A stretch of DNA of 64,000 nt from Pasteurella skyensis (GCF_013377295.1 NZ_CP016180.1:806001-870000); one strand, 5' to 3'; shown: positions 40,986 to 53,082, numbered from the stretch's first letter. Program-made: numbers and translations. The notes: a model not told the origin generated them from the letters alone.

Positions 40986-41975
40986 ATGACAATTCAAAAA
41001 CTGCTTACTCAATTAGCAATAAATCCAGAAGACACTGATTTAATGAATCGAATAGCAATTAAATCTCTTGAAAATGCCGCATTCGATGATTGTAATAAGT
41101 TTCTTCAATTGGCTTATGATACAAAGAAAACAGTAAAGACATCACATAATTTGGCTTGGTATTTATTTTTTGAATTAGGCGAGGAGGACAAGGCAATTAA
41201 AATTCAAAGAGAAATTATTAAACAAAATCCTAAATCGTATTTACCTTATTATTTATTTGCAACAATGTTAATAGATATAGGAAATTATAATGATGCTTTA
41301 CCATATTTAAAAATAGCAGGAAAAAAGTCAGATCGTAAAGATATCCTCCACAATATTGGTTGTTGTTATTTCTATTTGGGTAATTTTGAAAAATCAGAAC
41401 AATATTTTGGAAAAATAAATAAAGAATTTGATCATCAGTGTAGAAGTGCGTTTAATCAAGCCATTACGAATTTTAAATTGGGAAACCTTGATATTACTAG
41501 AAAAATAGCAGATAGATTATCTACAAAGGTAGAAACTCATTCATTTGACACTATTGGTGGCTATGAGATAGCTCTTTTGTATTTCTTATTGGACGATTTT
41601 GAGAAAGCCTCTCAGTTATTAATTAAAGAAGGAATAAGTGGCATAGATCTACCCGATTGGAGTGAGCTATCTTATTCATTGTTTATTAGTAATCATAAAC
41701 AATGGGTTGAAGAGCATAAGAAAATGATTACAGATCGAAAAAATTGGATTGAAGAAATTAAAACAGATCCAGATGAGTGGGACTTTGATTCCGAGCAAGA
41801 AAAGCAGGAAAGACTAAATGAGCTGAATGATGAAATTAACACTATTGATAATATTATTATTCAAGGAGTCGCTAAACCAACGCCTGATTTAGATAAAAAA
41901 ATATGGATAGAACCTGCAGGTTGTTTGCTTTTTGATTGTGAAATACACAAGAATATAGCAAATGATGAAGAGTAA
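40986..41975 (+). CDS. Tetratricopeptide-repeat protein
   Basis: The 329-residue protein has TPR-like helical pairs from about 40 to 210 (DKAIKIQREIIKQNPKSYLP; NYNDALPYLKIAGKKS; NIGCCYFYLGNFEKSEQYF; FNQAITNFKLGNLD). The C-terminal third is charged and ends in a segment with paired Cys. It should be a protein-binding scaffold; the partner is unknown. ATG 40986 with AAAGGA upstream is chosen over an in-frame start at 40935. Confidence 0.75.
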   Translation: MTIQKLLTQLAINPEDTDLMNRIAIKSLENAAFDDCNKFLQLAYDTKKTVKTSHNLAWYLFFELGEEDKAIKIQREIIKQNPKSYLPYYLFATMLIDIGNYNDALPYLKIAGKKSDRKDILHNIGCCYFYLGNFEKSEQYFGKINKEFDHQCRSAFNQAITNFKLGNLDITRKIADRLSTKVETHSFDTIGGYEIALLYFLLDDFEKASQLLIKEGISGIDLPDWSELSYSLFISNHKQWVEEHKKMITDRKNWIEEIKTDPDEWDFDSEQEKQERLNELNDEINTIDNIIIQGVAKPTPDLDKKIWIEPAGCLLFDCEIHKNIANDEE

Positions 41976-42069
41976 GCGGTATGATTTTAAAGAAAATTTA
42001 CAAAATGTTGTGTAAGATAATAAGTGTAATCCCGTTAAATAACATATCATCAAATAAAGGTTCACAAAA

Positions 42070-42558
42070 ATGAACATTCAAATAACTCAACATATCAATA
42101 AGGAATACTATTTAGAATATTACGCTGAATGGTTGAAATACAAAAGTAAATTTAAAAAATATGAACAGCTAATTGGCATAACGGCAATTACAGTTGGTGG
42201 TTTTATTTATATTTTTAATAAGGAATATTATTATCTCAGTATTGGGTTGTTGATCTTTGGAATTATTAGAATTTATGACTATTATTCTTCAAAACAAAAA
42301 TGGCTAAAAGAAAGGTTAGAAAGTAAAGCTCTCAATAATACAATTCAAATTATATTTAGTGATGAAGGTATTGAAACTTTTAGTGAATTTGGGAATGCTA
42401 AAATGAATTGGGATTTTATCTCAGATTTTATTATGACTGAAAAAGGGTTGATTTTAATACCTGAAAATGGAATCAGTATTTATCTACAAAAAAGTTGTTT
42501 TGAAAATAAAGAAGATCTGGATTTGATTGTTCAGAGAATAAATAACGACAACCTGTAA
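42070..42558 (+). CDS. YcxB-like membrane protein
   Basis: The 162-residue protein has two helices (about 34-50 and 55-69) and a C-terminal domain like that of the 8316-8837 gene (IIFSDEGIETFSEFGNAKMNWDFI, GLILIPENGISIYLQKSCF). Function is unknown. AAAGG precedes the ATG. It lies in the accessory block, so two YcxB-like genes occur in this window. Confidence 0.68.
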   Translation: MNIQITQHINKEYYLEYYAEWLKYKSKFKKYEQLIGITAITVGGFIYIFNKEYYYLSIGLLIFGIIRIYDYYSSKQKWLKERLESKALNNTIQIIFSDEGIETFSEFGNAKMNWDFISDFIMTEKGLILIPENGISIYLQKSCFENKEDLDLIVQRINNDNL

Positions 42559-42685
42559 TTTCTTTCTAAAAAAATAGATGCTTGAAAATAAATAATTTTT
42601 ATATATACTTTAAAAAAATACAGAAAAATTTAAAGTTCACTTTAAATTTTTGGGGTGAAAGGTGTTATTTTAAAAAGGATGTTTT

Positions 42686-43879
42686 ATGATAAGGTATATA
42701 CAAAATAAACAAGTAAGAAATATCAATGCGATTAATACCAATTTTGTTAGACAACAATACTTGGAAAAACTAACCTCAAAAAATAGACTTGTAGGATTGG
42801 TTGGACAACGAGGCGTTGGGAAAACGACTCTCTTACTTCAATACTTAAAGCTACACTTTAAACCCTATGAATATTTATATTTTAGTGCTGATGATATTTA
42901 TATCATTAACAGTAGTATTTATGATATAGCAGATGAGTTTGTGCGATTGGGTGGCAAGATCATCGTTATTGATGAAATTCATAAGTATCAAAATTGGGCG
43001 AATGAAATTAAAAGTATTTACGATTCATTTCCTGATTTGATTATAAGATTTAGTGGCAGCTCTATGCTCAATATCTTAAATGAAAAATTTGATTTAAGCC
43101 GAAGATGTGTCATCAGTTATGTAAAACCCTTAAGCTTTAGAGAATATTTAAGCTTAGCTTGTAACATAGAGTTAGATATTTTAAATATTGATGATATTCT
43201 AACAAACCATAATGAAATAAGTTCAAACCTTGCTCTAGCATATCCTAAACTTTATAAGAATTTTTTACGATACTTACAAATAGGGCATTATCCATTCTTT
43301 ATAGAAGATGAAGATGAGTATAAAAATAAACTTTTTAATGCGTGTGAAAAAATCATAAATGAAGATATTCCATCTTTAAATAAAATTGATTATGTCCACC
43401 TTAGTATATTCAAAAAGTTTATTGCAAAACTTATTTATTCAAAAGTACCTTTTAAGGTAAATATTTCTGCTCTGTGTAAGGAGTTTGGGATATCAAATCC
43501 AACAATGATCACTTATATGGATATTCTGCAAAGTACTAAACTTATTAATCCTGTAAAAAAATACTCAAAAAATATATCCAAAAAACCTGATAAGCTCTTG
43601 TTTTCTAATACAAATTTACTTTATGCCTTTGCAGATGAGTTTGGTGTCGAAGTTAATATAGGAACATTAAGAGAAACTTTTTTTGCGAGTTGTTTTGAAA
43701 AAATATATTACAGTGATATTGGTGACTTTAAAGTTGATGATAATATATACGAAATTGGTGGAAAAAATAAATCCTTTAAGCAAATAAAGGATATACAAAA
43801 TGCTTATTTGGTTATTGATACGGATTATAGTATGGAAAAAAATAAAATTCCTCTATGGTTATTTGGGTTATTGTATTAA
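42686..43879 (+). CDS. AAA family ATPase with DUF4143 domain
   Basis: The 397-residue protein has Walker A GQRGVGKTT at 40-48, Walker B IIVIDEIHKYQNW near 92 and a sensor-like FSGSSML near 127, as in the AAA_14 group. The second half is the DUF4143 region with a winged-helix-like segment (ALCKEFGISNPTMITYMDIL) and a closing DYSMEKNKIPLWLFGLL. Such proteins are widespread and poorly understood; links to defence or toxin-antitoxin-like behaviour are speculative. AAAAGGATG precedes the start. Confidence 0.85.
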   Translation: MIRYIQNKQVRNINAINTNFVRQQYLEKLTSKNRLVGLVGQRGVGKTTLLLQYLKLHFKPYEYLYFSADDIYIINSSIYDIADEFVRLGGKIIVIDEIHKYQNWANEIKSIYDSFPDLIIRFSGSSMLNILNEKFDLSRRCVISYVKPLSFREYLSLACNIELDILNIDDILTNHNEISSNLALAYPKLYKNFLRYLQIGHYPFFIEDEDEYKNKLFNACEKIINEDIPSLNKIDYVHLSIFKKFIAKLIYSKVPFKVNISALCKEFGISNPTMITYMDILQSTKLINPVKKYSKNISKKPDKLLFSNTNLLYAFADEFGVEVNIGTLRETFFASCFEKIYYSDIGDFKVDDNIYEIGGKNKSFKQIKDIQNAYLVIDTDYSMEKNKIPLWLFGLLY

Positions 43880-43925
43880 AAATGACAATATCTTAAATAA
43901 TATTTAATATACAGGAGTAAGTACA

Positions 43926-44588
43926 ATGCACATAAAAATATTCACCCTAATATCTAAAATTCTCACCATTTTGGTTATCCCTCTGGTTTTATGGATTGTA
44001 ATTACGCCTTTTGTAGCCTGTAAAAACAGTGCATTAAAGCAATTTTTAGGGATAAAAGATGTTATGTGTCATAAAGGTGAATATGTGGGAAGTTCAGCCC
44101 CTTTTGACGAGTATGGATTTTATCTTTTAATCCTATTAATTTTGATTTTAATCATACGCTTTTTTCTTCATTCTAAAACCAATAAAACTGAAAGTAGAGC
44201 AGTAAAAATTAGCCTTGTGACCTTTATTATAGGGGCTATCTATATAATTGGTTTTATTCCAAATAACTTATCTTGTATTGATTTAGAAAAAAGCGACACA
44301 ATTTTTACGGCCATTTGTTTATATTTACCGATACAATTTATCGTTGTGTTATTACTGCAATGGATTTTTAAACCTAAATTTAGCTATTATGTTCTGACTC
44401 TCTTTTTAGGGGTATATTGGATTTTTATACACAAATATGAATTTACTTATCGAGTTGCTTGTTGGTCAACTTTCTCAGAAGAAGCAATTTGGGAAGTTGT
44501 GTTTTTTAGTGCGAGTGTGCCACTACTTATATGTTTAATTGCATTTAGTTTTCTTTATAAAAGATTAAATAAAGAAAGGAATAAATAG
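43926..44588 (+). CDS. Unknown polytopic membrane protein
   Basis: The 220-residue protein has about six hydrophobic helices (near 8-29, 66-84, 97-113, 126-146, 151-168, 190-213). A periplasmic or cytoplasmic loop of about 40 residues with two Cys (ACKNSALKQFLGIKDVMCHK) follows helix 1. No family is recognised. It ends one base before the next gene, so the two are probably translated from one mRNA. Confidence 0.6.
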   Translation: MHIKIFTLISKILTILVIPLVLWIVITPFVACKNSALKQFLGIKDVMCHKGEYVGSSAPFDEYGFYLLILLILILIIRFFLHSKTNKTESRAVKISLVTFIIGAIYIIGFIPNNLSCIDLEKSDTIFTAICLYLPIQFIVVLLLQWIFKPKFSYYVLTLFLGVYWIFIHKYEFTYRVACWSTFSEEAIWEVVFFSASVPLLICLIAFSFLYKRLNKERNK

Positions 44589-44589
44589 A

Positions 44590-45360
44590 ATGGATATTTT
44601 AACTCATACTTTGTCAGGTATTGCCGTTGGTACTGTGGTGTCAAGCTTTTCCCCTAAAGGATTTAAGCACAAAACAGGGATTGTATTACTTTCAGGATTG
44701 GCGGGAGCGTTGCCTGATTTTGATGTAATCAGTTTATGGTCACAATTTGACTCTACAATAGGTGCGTTTTTTAATCTTCCGGTTAGCGGTAAGGTGATTT
44801 ATTCTGCAAAATATTGGTATTCACACCACGCTTTTATGCATAGTGCGATGGCGGCTTTATTGTTTGCTATGATAGTGGGGTTACTAAATACACTTTTTAG
44901 TTCGTTGAATAAAAGTAAATTCTTAATGGTCAGTTTTTTCTGTGCGTTTTTAATGCACTTATTTGAAGATATGCCAACCCCCGCTTCTACTTGGGGTGGG
45001 GTAAACTTCTTTTTCCCGTCAAATAATTATATTGGTGGCACAGGTGATATTTGGTGGTGGAATAATTATGATATTTTCCTGATTGTGTTGAGTATTGTGC
45101 TCCTTAATCTGCTTTTTACTTTTATCCGAAACTTTATTCGTTTTGATCTTAGAAAAGTCACTACCAGTATTTTTATCATTGGTTTTGCTTGTGTGATTTT
45201 TCAGGTTAAAACTCGTGATGTTAGTTTTGCTTATTCAGGTTATTCCAAAAACTATGCTCAGTTTGAACAAAAATCGAAACAAATTCAAAAAGAGCTATTA
45301 GGGGAGCGACTATTTAACCTAATGGAAAGGTTTGATAATCAGTTGAAGATCTATTTTTAG
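44590..45360 (+). CDS. Metal-dependent hydrolase-like membrane protein (YdjM/DUF457 family)
   Basis: The 256-residue protein begins MDILTHTLSGIAVGTV, then GALPDFDVISLW and YSHHAFMHSAMAALLFA, the His/Asp pattern of the YdjM (PF04307) family. Five membrane helices and a soluble Lys-rich C-terminus follow. GAHLFEDMPTPAS-type His/Asp residues near 118 could also bind metal. Biochemical function is not established. It follows the unknown membrane protein by one base. Confidence 0.82.
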   Translation: MDILTHTLSGIAVGTVVSSFSPKGFKHKTGIVLLSGLAGALPDFDVISLWSQFDSTIGAFFNLPVSGKVIYSAKYWYSHHAFMHSAMAALLFAMIVGLLNTLFSSLNKSKFLMVSFFCAFLMHLFEDMPTPASTWGGVNFFFPSNNYIGGTGDIWWWNNYDIFLIVLSIVLLNLLFTFIRNFIRFDLRKVTTSIFIIGFACVIFQVKTRDVSFAYSGYSKNYAQFEQKSKQIQKELLGERLFNLMERFDNQLKIYF

Positions 45361-45424
45361 TTAGCTATTTCAAATTTATAAAAAAGTACGGTTGCTGAGC
45401 CTGTCGAAGCATAAGTGCTTTTTC

Positions 45425-46514
45425 GGCATAGTAGACAAAATAGTTGGTAATTTTGAGGAGCTATGCCCATAGTAGACAAATGAGTTGGTTTTTATTATTT
45501 TATAAATAATTACCAACTCCTTTTATTTAGAAAATCTTTTATAAACATAATCTTATGGTATTTGGTTAAACCATTATGATTAGATAGTTTTCGTTTAAGT
45601 TCTCCAAATAAACTTTCAAGCCTATTTGTTGTTTTTTCTATATTTAATTCAGGATATTTTTCAAAAGTAAATAAATAATCCATATTATATTTTAAGCTCC
45701 TGTAAGCACTTCTTATATTACGATGTTTAAAAGGATATTTACCCTTTTCATTTATTTTATCGGAGCGTTCATTTAAATATTCTTTATGTTTTAAATACCA
45801 ATAATGTAAATTAATATAGAACTCGTTTTTAGAGCTATTTTTTAATGTTTTAACTAATATTTTTAGCTCTTTTCCCGCTTCAGATTTAGGGTTCCTTGTT
45901 AATTTCCTTATTACATTTGCTATTTGATGAAATTGGCAAAGTTGTGCAGGCGTATTTAAAAAATCTCTTAATAATCCTCGTCTTCCATCACAAGTAATAG
46001 ATTGAATAATATAGCCTTTTTCTCTTAATTTATTCATTGCTAATAGATAATAAAGATTTTTTTCTGTTGTCACAATTTGATGATAAATTACCTTCTTTGA
46101 TAAAGTGTCCATAAAAACGAGAACACCAAAATTTCGACCAAAGAAAGTGGTATCCATCATTAAGTTCAATTTATTATTTTGTGGGATATTTAATGGCGTT
46201 TTAGGGGCTTTTAAAACATATCTTTGAATAGTTCTAACAGAGCAATTATATTTAATTGCTAGTTGCTTATAGGTTTGTTTACCTTCTGTGTAATCTAGCC
46301 AAATTTGGCTTGAATTTAAGGATTTTTTGAAGGTAAAAGTTTTATTACAAATAGAGCATTTATAACGTTGAACATTATTTTGGGTACCATATTTGTGAAT
46401 ATTCGTTTTATGACAAAAAGGACAAGTTTTTTATTCATTTTCAAAAAAGTGGGCTAAAGCACAGTAATATAAAGCTTTAACCCATTTTTTACCAACTATT
46501 TTGTCTACTATGCC
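45425..46514 (-). mobile_element. IS256-like insertion sequence, copy 2 (1090 bp)
   Basis: It has the same 26-bp terminal repeats, the same internal partial repeat and the same length as 2338-3427, in opposite orientation. It is inserted beside a CTGAGCCTGTCGAAG hairpin remnant. No clear target duplication is seen because both flanks are T-rich. Identical transposase products show recent copying. Confidence 0.92.
45510..46438 (-). CDS. IS256-like DDE transposase, copy 2
   Basis: The product is the same as copy 1: zinc ribbon, helix-turn-helix and DDE residues (MMDTTFF, CDGRRGL, NRLESLFGE). The same six-A run follows the only nearby ATG (46438), leaving the zinc-ribbon frame one base out of register. 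Both copies share this feature, so a single sequencing error is unlikely. Confidence 0.78.
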
Positions 46515-46572
46515 TTTTTTTCAATATTTCTATGGTTCTCAAAAGAAACTTACAATTATAGCGGTAGAGGTT

Positions 46573-46736
46573 TTTCTAAGCCATCTACACGATGGTTCAC
46601 TAGAGATTTTATTCATAAAATCCTTATTTTGCAATATCTGAAGTGAAAAAATAGCAAAAATACCTTTTTTTTAGCAGGTTTTGTAACTTGTTGATAATAA
46701 AGTGATTTTAAAATAGCTAAAAATAAAGGGTATTTT
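46573..46736 (-). CRISPR. Solo type I-F-like CRISPR repeat with leader-like segment, copy 2
   Basis: The 28-nt repeat is at 46573-46600 and reads GTGAACCATCGTGTAGATGG then CTTAGAAA on the minus strand, differing from copies 1 and 3 at two bases near its start. The leader-like segment extends to 46736, with IHF consensus TATCAACAAGTTA (46684-46696) and near-complementary AAAATACCTTT and AAAGGGTATTTT arms. It lies between IS copy 2 and leuD. No second repeat is seen. Confidence 0.7.
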
Positions 46737-46750
46737 GATAAATCAGAAAT

Positions 46751-46787
46751 ACAAGCGGTATGATGTTATCAAAAATTTGCAAATATT
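46751..46787 (+). other. Extended Apl-type DNA uptake signal
   Basis: An exact ACAAGCGGT (46751-46759) is followed by ATGATG and then aaaaatttgcaaatatt, the fullest match to the extended uptake signal in the window. It lies just past the leuD stop. Confidence 0.75.
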
Positions 46788-46801
46788 ACTTTAAGTTGCT
46801 A

Positions 46802-47407
46802 TTACCTTAAAAAACTAGGAATATTTTTTTCATATTCTTCAATTTTATCGTTATGCTGTAACGTTAATCCAATGCTATCCAACCCATTAAGTAAACAGTG
46901 ACGGTGGAAAGAGTCAATTTCAAAATGGTAGAGTAGTGTTCCCGCTGTAACGGTTTGATTTTCTAGATCAACGGTAATTTGAGCATTTTCATTTTTAGCC
47001 ACATAATTAAATAAATTATCGACTTCTTGATGGGTTAATTTAACAGGGAGTAGTTGATTATTTAGACTGTTGCCATAAAAAATATCGGCAAAGCTTGGGG
47101 CGATAATTGCTCTGATACCGTAATCATCTAATGCCCAAGGGGCGTGTTCTCTTGATGATCCACAGCCAAAATTTTCCCTTGCAAGTAAGATGGAAGCTCC
47201 TTGATAACGAGGGAAGTTGAGTACAAAATCAGGGTTAGGGATTAATCCCTCTTCATCTAAAAAACGCCATTCGTGGAATAAGTTTTTACCAAATCCTGAA
47301 CGAGTAACCCTTTGTAAAAATTGTTTTGGAATAATAGCATCAGTATCCACATTTGAAATATCAAGTGGTACCGCTAAACCTGTATACTGTGTAAATTTTC
47401 TCGTCAT
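46802..47407 (-). CDS. leuD: 3-Isopropylmalate dehydratase, small subunit
   Basis: The 201-residue subunit has the swivel-domain motifs [12 protein letters not shown] near 22 and [16 protein letters not shown] near 73, which recognise substrate. With LeuC it isomerises 2- to 3-isopropylmalate. Length equals E. coli (201). It lies 32 bp after leuC and ends the leucine operon. Confidence 0.96.
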   Translation of the reverse strand: MTRKFTQYTGLAVPLDISNVDTDAIIPKQFLQRVTRSGFGKNLFHEWRFLDEEGLIPNPDFVLNFPRYQGASILLARENFGCGSSREHAPWALDDYGIRAIIAPSFADIFYGNSLNNQLLPVKLTHQEVDNLFNYVAKNENAQITVDLENQTVTAGTLLYHFEIDSFHRHCLLNGLDSIGLTLQHNDKIEEYEKNIPSFLR

Positions 47408-47439
47408 TTTTCTTTTCCTATTAGTTTGTAGCCTGCTTA

Positions 47440-48858
47440 TTATAATAATTCGATTTGGCGAATATCGACAAATTTACCATAAACTGCCGCCGCAGCTGCC
47501 ATTGCAGGGCTAACAAGATGCGTGCGACCACCTCGTCCTTGTCGTCCTTCAAAGTTTCGATTACTGGTTGAGGCACAGCGTTCTCCTGCTTCTAAGCGGT
47601 CATTATTCATTGCTAAACACATTGAACAACCCGGTTCACGCCATTCAAATCCTGCCTCTAAAAAGATTTTATCCAATCCTTCTTGTTGAGCTTGGGCTTT
47701 GACTAATCCTGACCCCGGAACGACCAATGCTGTGACGTTATTTGCTACTTTACGTCCTTTTGCAACGGAGGCTGCCGCACGTAAATCTTCAATTCGAGCA
47801 TTGGTGCAAGAGCCGATAAAGACTTTATCAATATTGATTTCCGTCATTTTTTTACTATGGTCTAAATCCATATAAGATAAGGCTTTTTTTACAGATTGTT
47901 GTTCTACGCTATCACTAACATCAGCAGGATTTGGAATAGTTTCTTCAATTCCAATTACTTGCCCTGGATTGGTTCCCCAGGTTACTTGTGGCTGAATATC
48001 ACAGGCTTGTAGTGTCACTACTTTATCAAATACAGCTTCTTTATCACTGCGTAACGTTTTCCAATATTCAACCGCTTCGTCCCACTCTTTGCCTCTTGGA
48101 GCAGAAGGGCGACCTTTTAAGTAATTAAAGGTTGTTTCATCAGGTGCAATTAAGCCTGATTTTGCCCCTAATTCAATTGCCATATTACATACGGTCATTC
48201 GCCCTTCCATTGAAAGGCTTTCAATAGCTTCACCGCAAAATTCGACTACATAGCCAGTGCCCCCGGCCATTGTTAATTTGCCGATAATGGCAAGTACAAT
48301 ATCTTTCGCAGTAATACCTTTATTTACCTGACCGATCACCTCAATTTTCATTGTTTTGGCACGAGCTTGTTTAATAGTTTGTGTGGCTAAAACGTGTTCA
48401 ACTTCTGAAGTCCCAATTCCAAAGGCTAATGCACCAAATGCACCGTGTGTTGCGGTATGAGAATCGCCACAGACAATGGTCATTCCAGGAAGAGTAAGTC
48501 CTTGTTCTGGTCCCATGACGTGTACAATCCCTTGATTAAGGTGATTAATATCATAGAGTTTCACTCCAAATTCTTGGCTATTTTTTTCAAGCTCAATCAT
48601 TTGCAGATAACCCATTTCGCCACTGCCCATTAAATCTCGGCTATCCGTAGGCACATTATGATCCATCGTCGCTACCGTTTTAGAGGGCTGACGAACTTCA
48701 CGCCCCATTGAGCGTAAGCCATCAAACGCCTGTGGGCTGGTGACTTCGTGAACCAAATGGCGATTAATATAAATTAACGGTGTTTCACCCTCTACTTCAC
48801 GCACCACGTGAGCATCAAAAAGTTTTTCATAAAGTGTTTTATATTGTGTGTTTGTCAT
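47440..48858 (-). CDS. leuC: 3-Isopropylmalate dehydratase, large subunit
   Basis: The 472-residue aconitase-family subunit has [27 protein letters not shown], here split by domain: the substrate motif near 128, and cluster cysteines in [13 protein letters not shown] and [14 protein letters not shown]. Length is near E. coli (466). It is separated from leuB by two unknown genes, so it may need its own promoter or read-through. Confidence 0.96.
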   Translation of the reverse strand: MTNTQYKTLYEKLFDAHVVREVEGETPLIYINRHLVHEVTSPQAFDGLRSMGREVRQPSKTVATMDHNVPTDSRDLMGSGEMGYLQMIELEKNSQEFGVKLYDINHLNQGIVHVMGPEQGLTLPGMTIVCGDSHTATHGAFGALAFGIGTSEVEHVLATQTIKQARAKTMKIEVIGQVNKGITAKDIVLAIIGKLTMAGGTGYVVEFCGEAIESLSMEGRMTVCNMAIELGAKSGLIAPDETTFNYLKGRPSAPRGKEWDEAVEYWKTLRSDKEAVFDKVVTLQACDIQPQVTWGTNPGQVIGIEETIPNPADVSDSVEQQSVKKALSYMDLDHSKKMTEINIDKVFIGSCTNARIEDLRAAASVAKGRKVANNVTALVVPGSGLVKAQAQQEGLDKIFLEAGFEWREPGCSMCLAMNNDRLEAGERCASTSNRNFEGRQGRGGRTHLVSPAMAAAAAVYGKFVDIRQIELL

Positions 48859-48951
48859 ATTTTTCCTTTATTGTTTTTTAATTGTATTTTGTAAATTTTT
48901 ATAAAAATCTAACCGCTATTTTATCAATATGATGGTAATTATTGTACACAT

Positions 48952-48971
48952 GGACAAGGCATGCCTTGTCC
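48952..48971. repeat. REP-like palindrome
   Basis: GGACAAGGCATGCCTTGTCC is a perfect 20-bp palindrome. It ends at the stop codon of the unknown gene (48972). The same core recurs at 50163-50192. Confidence 0.8.
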
Positions 48972-49679
48972 CTACGTCTTCAAGTTATCAGCAATATTTT
49001 CCCATTCTTCAATTTGCGCTTTCCATTTTTCTTTACTCTCTGATTGTTCACTAAAATATTTAAACTCATTGATAATTTCTATGAAATCATCTAAATCTGT
49101 AAGCAAATAGGGCAATTCGTGGGTCAAGTAATCAATATCTTTTAACATTCTTTTTAAAATTAAATCTAATACTTCTTGATCAGCTTTAAGCTCAAATGAT
49201 TTTTTTAAGAAATAATCTGTTTCAAAATATCTACATTTTATTTCTTCATACTGATTTGTTTCTTTTGAAAACTGAACAGCATCTCGTAATTTGTCATCAA
49301 TTTCTTCTAAAAAATAGTAAGTTATTCTTTGGTCTGAATAAAAAAACTGTTCCATTTGTGCAATCCACTTTATATATAACGGATCATTTTCTTTATATTT
49401 TTTTATAAAGATAGGAACAAGCACCTTTTGAAAAAGTGGGTGCTGAATTCTAACTTCAGCACTTGCAATCTCAATGCTATTAGTAGATACAAAAGTATTA
49501 TTTTTTAACACAATAGAACAAATTTGATGAACAAAATTTTCAATCACTTTTTCATCATTTTGTAAAAGAGTAGTGATAAAACCATTTAATAACTCACTTG
49601 CTTTTTTTCTGTTGCCTGTGATCCTAGTATTATTATAGTCTGACCACTTTTGATTTAAGTTTTTATCATCTAATTTCAT
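48972..49679 (-). CDS. Unknown protein inside the leucine operon
   Basis: The 235-residue, largely helical, acidic protein has no signal peptide or membrane span and no family I recognise. It lies between leuB and leuC on the same strand, flanked by uptake-signal and REP-like elements. Nothing in it suggests leucine synthesis; it looks like an inserted accessory gene, possibly immunity-type (inference). Confidence 0.55.
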   Translation of the reverse strand: MKLDDKNLNQKWSDYNNTRITGNRKKASELLNGFITTLLQNDEKVIENFVHQICSIVLKNNTFVSTNSIEIASAEVRIQHPLFQKVLVPIFIKKYKENDPLYIKWIAQMEQFFYSDQRITYYFLEEIDDKLRDAVQFSKETNQYEEIKCRYFETDYFLKKSFELKADQEVLDLILKRMLKDIDYLTHELPYLLTDLDDFIEIINEFKYFSEQSESKEKWKAQIEEWENIADNLKT

Positions 49680-49684
49680 TTATA

Positions 49685-49720
49685 TGCCTATTTGCAAATT
49701 TTTATAAAAATCTAATCGCT
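49685..49720 (-). repeat. Uptake-signal-like element between the two inserted genes
   Basis: tttgcaaatttttataaaaatc followed by an ATCGCTTGT core variant matches the elements after leuB (about 50222-50252) and before leuC (about 48890-48917). The AAATTTTTATAAAAAT part is a near palindrome. Confidence 0.55.
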
Positions 49721-49725
49721 TGTTT

Positions 49726-50112
49726 TTACTTACCCGTATATTGTTTCAAAACGTTTAAATATTTTGTTTCATCATTATGGTAGGTTAAAAGTGCTTTATA
49801 TTTAATAAATTTTTGTCTGCTTATATATTTTAAAACATAAGGAATATAATTTTCCTTATCTAATAAATGCTCGGTAAAGGCTAGGCAAACAGCTGTACTA
49901 AAATCATCACCATTAGGATTATTTTCACAGGTTTCATAATAATGCACCTCTTGAAAAATTCTTTTTATTAAATCTTCATTCTTTGTACTGACAGCAATAT
50001 CAAATAAACAATGTAACTCAATCCATAACATCATAGGGTTATCAATTTCCCCATTATCATATTCAAATACTTCAGGTATATTTTTCTTTGTATGTACTAT
50101 CCATTCTTTCAT
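49726..50112 (-). CDS. Unknown small protein inside the leucine operon
   Basis: The 128-residue acidic soluble protein is helical and rich in aromatic residues (LWIELHCLFDIAVSTKNEDL; FTEHLLDKENYIPYVLKYIS). It resembles small immunity-like proteins in size and composition, but I cannot name a family. AAGGAAAA precedes the ATG. Together with the next gene it splits leuAB from leuCD. Confidence 0.55.
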   Translation of the reverse strand: MKEWIVHTKKNIPEVFEYDNGEIDNPMMLWIELHCLFDIAVSTKNEDLIKRIFQEVHYYETCENNPNGDDFSTAVCLAFTEHLLDKENYIPYVLKYISRQKFIKYKALLTYHNDETKYLNVLKQYTGK

Positions 50113-50162
50113 ATTTTTTCCTTTAATTTTAATGGGTTATATATGCAATGGTGTATATTGTT

Positions 50163-50192
50163 TGTGTGGACAAGGCATGCCTTGTCCACACA
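50163..50192. repeat. REP-like palindrome (30 bp)
   Basis: TGTGTGGACAAGGC pairs with GCCTTGTCCACACA around AT, a perfect 30-bp palindrome. It shares its 20-bp core with 48952-48971. It lies between leuB and the first inserted gene. Confidence 0.8.
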
Positions 50193-50250
50193 GTTTGTGA
50201 ATATCCGACAGCTTTATGTTTATTGCAAATTTTTATAAAAATCATACCGC

Positions 50251-52892
<2,642 letters not shown>

Positions 52893-52941
52893 ATTGTTAT
52901 CCTTATATTATTTTATTTATAAAAGTAAGCCATAAAAAAGC

Positions 52942-52972
52942 TATAAAAAAACCCGCATTCTAGTGCGGGTTT
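52942..52972 (-). terminator. Attenuator terminator of the leu operon
   Basis: On the minus strand AAACCCGCA pairs with TGCGGGTTT around CTAGAA and is followed by a T-run. It lies 50 bp before leuA and 26 bp after the leader peptide stop, as in amino-acid attenuation systems. Confidence 0.85.
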
Positions 52973-52998
52973 ATTGAACTTTTGATTTGATAATTATT

Positions 52999-53082
52999 TT
53001 AGTGTTTTTTATCTACAGCCCAACCGCACATATAAAATGTGATAATAAGTAATAGACTGAGTAAAAACATAAAATGAAACAT
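52999..53082 (-). CDS. leuL: leu operon leader peptide (27 aa)
   Basis: The frame reads MFHFMFLLSLLLIITFYMCG followed by WAVDKKH and a stop. Five leucine codons (tta ctc cta tta ctt) lie within six codons, followed by two isoleucine codons. It sits directly before the attenuator, so ribosome stalling at the Leu run would favour antitermination. AAGGA precedes the ATG at a slightly long spacing. A shorter start four codons in is possible. The hydrophobic look fits Leu/Ile codon sensing and need not mean a membrane protein. Confidence 0.75.
   Translation of the reverse strand: MFHFMFLLSLLLIITFYMCGWAVDKKH

Noticed and set aside
46515-46522. Target-site duplication of IS copy 2
   Set aside because: Both flanks are T-runs of different length (five T then C; eight T then C), so no duplication can be defined.
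52999-53082. Leader frame as a true small membrane protein
   Set aside because: Its hydrophobic run is made of Leu/Ile codons directly before a leu attenuator, so a regulatory leader is the simpler reading.
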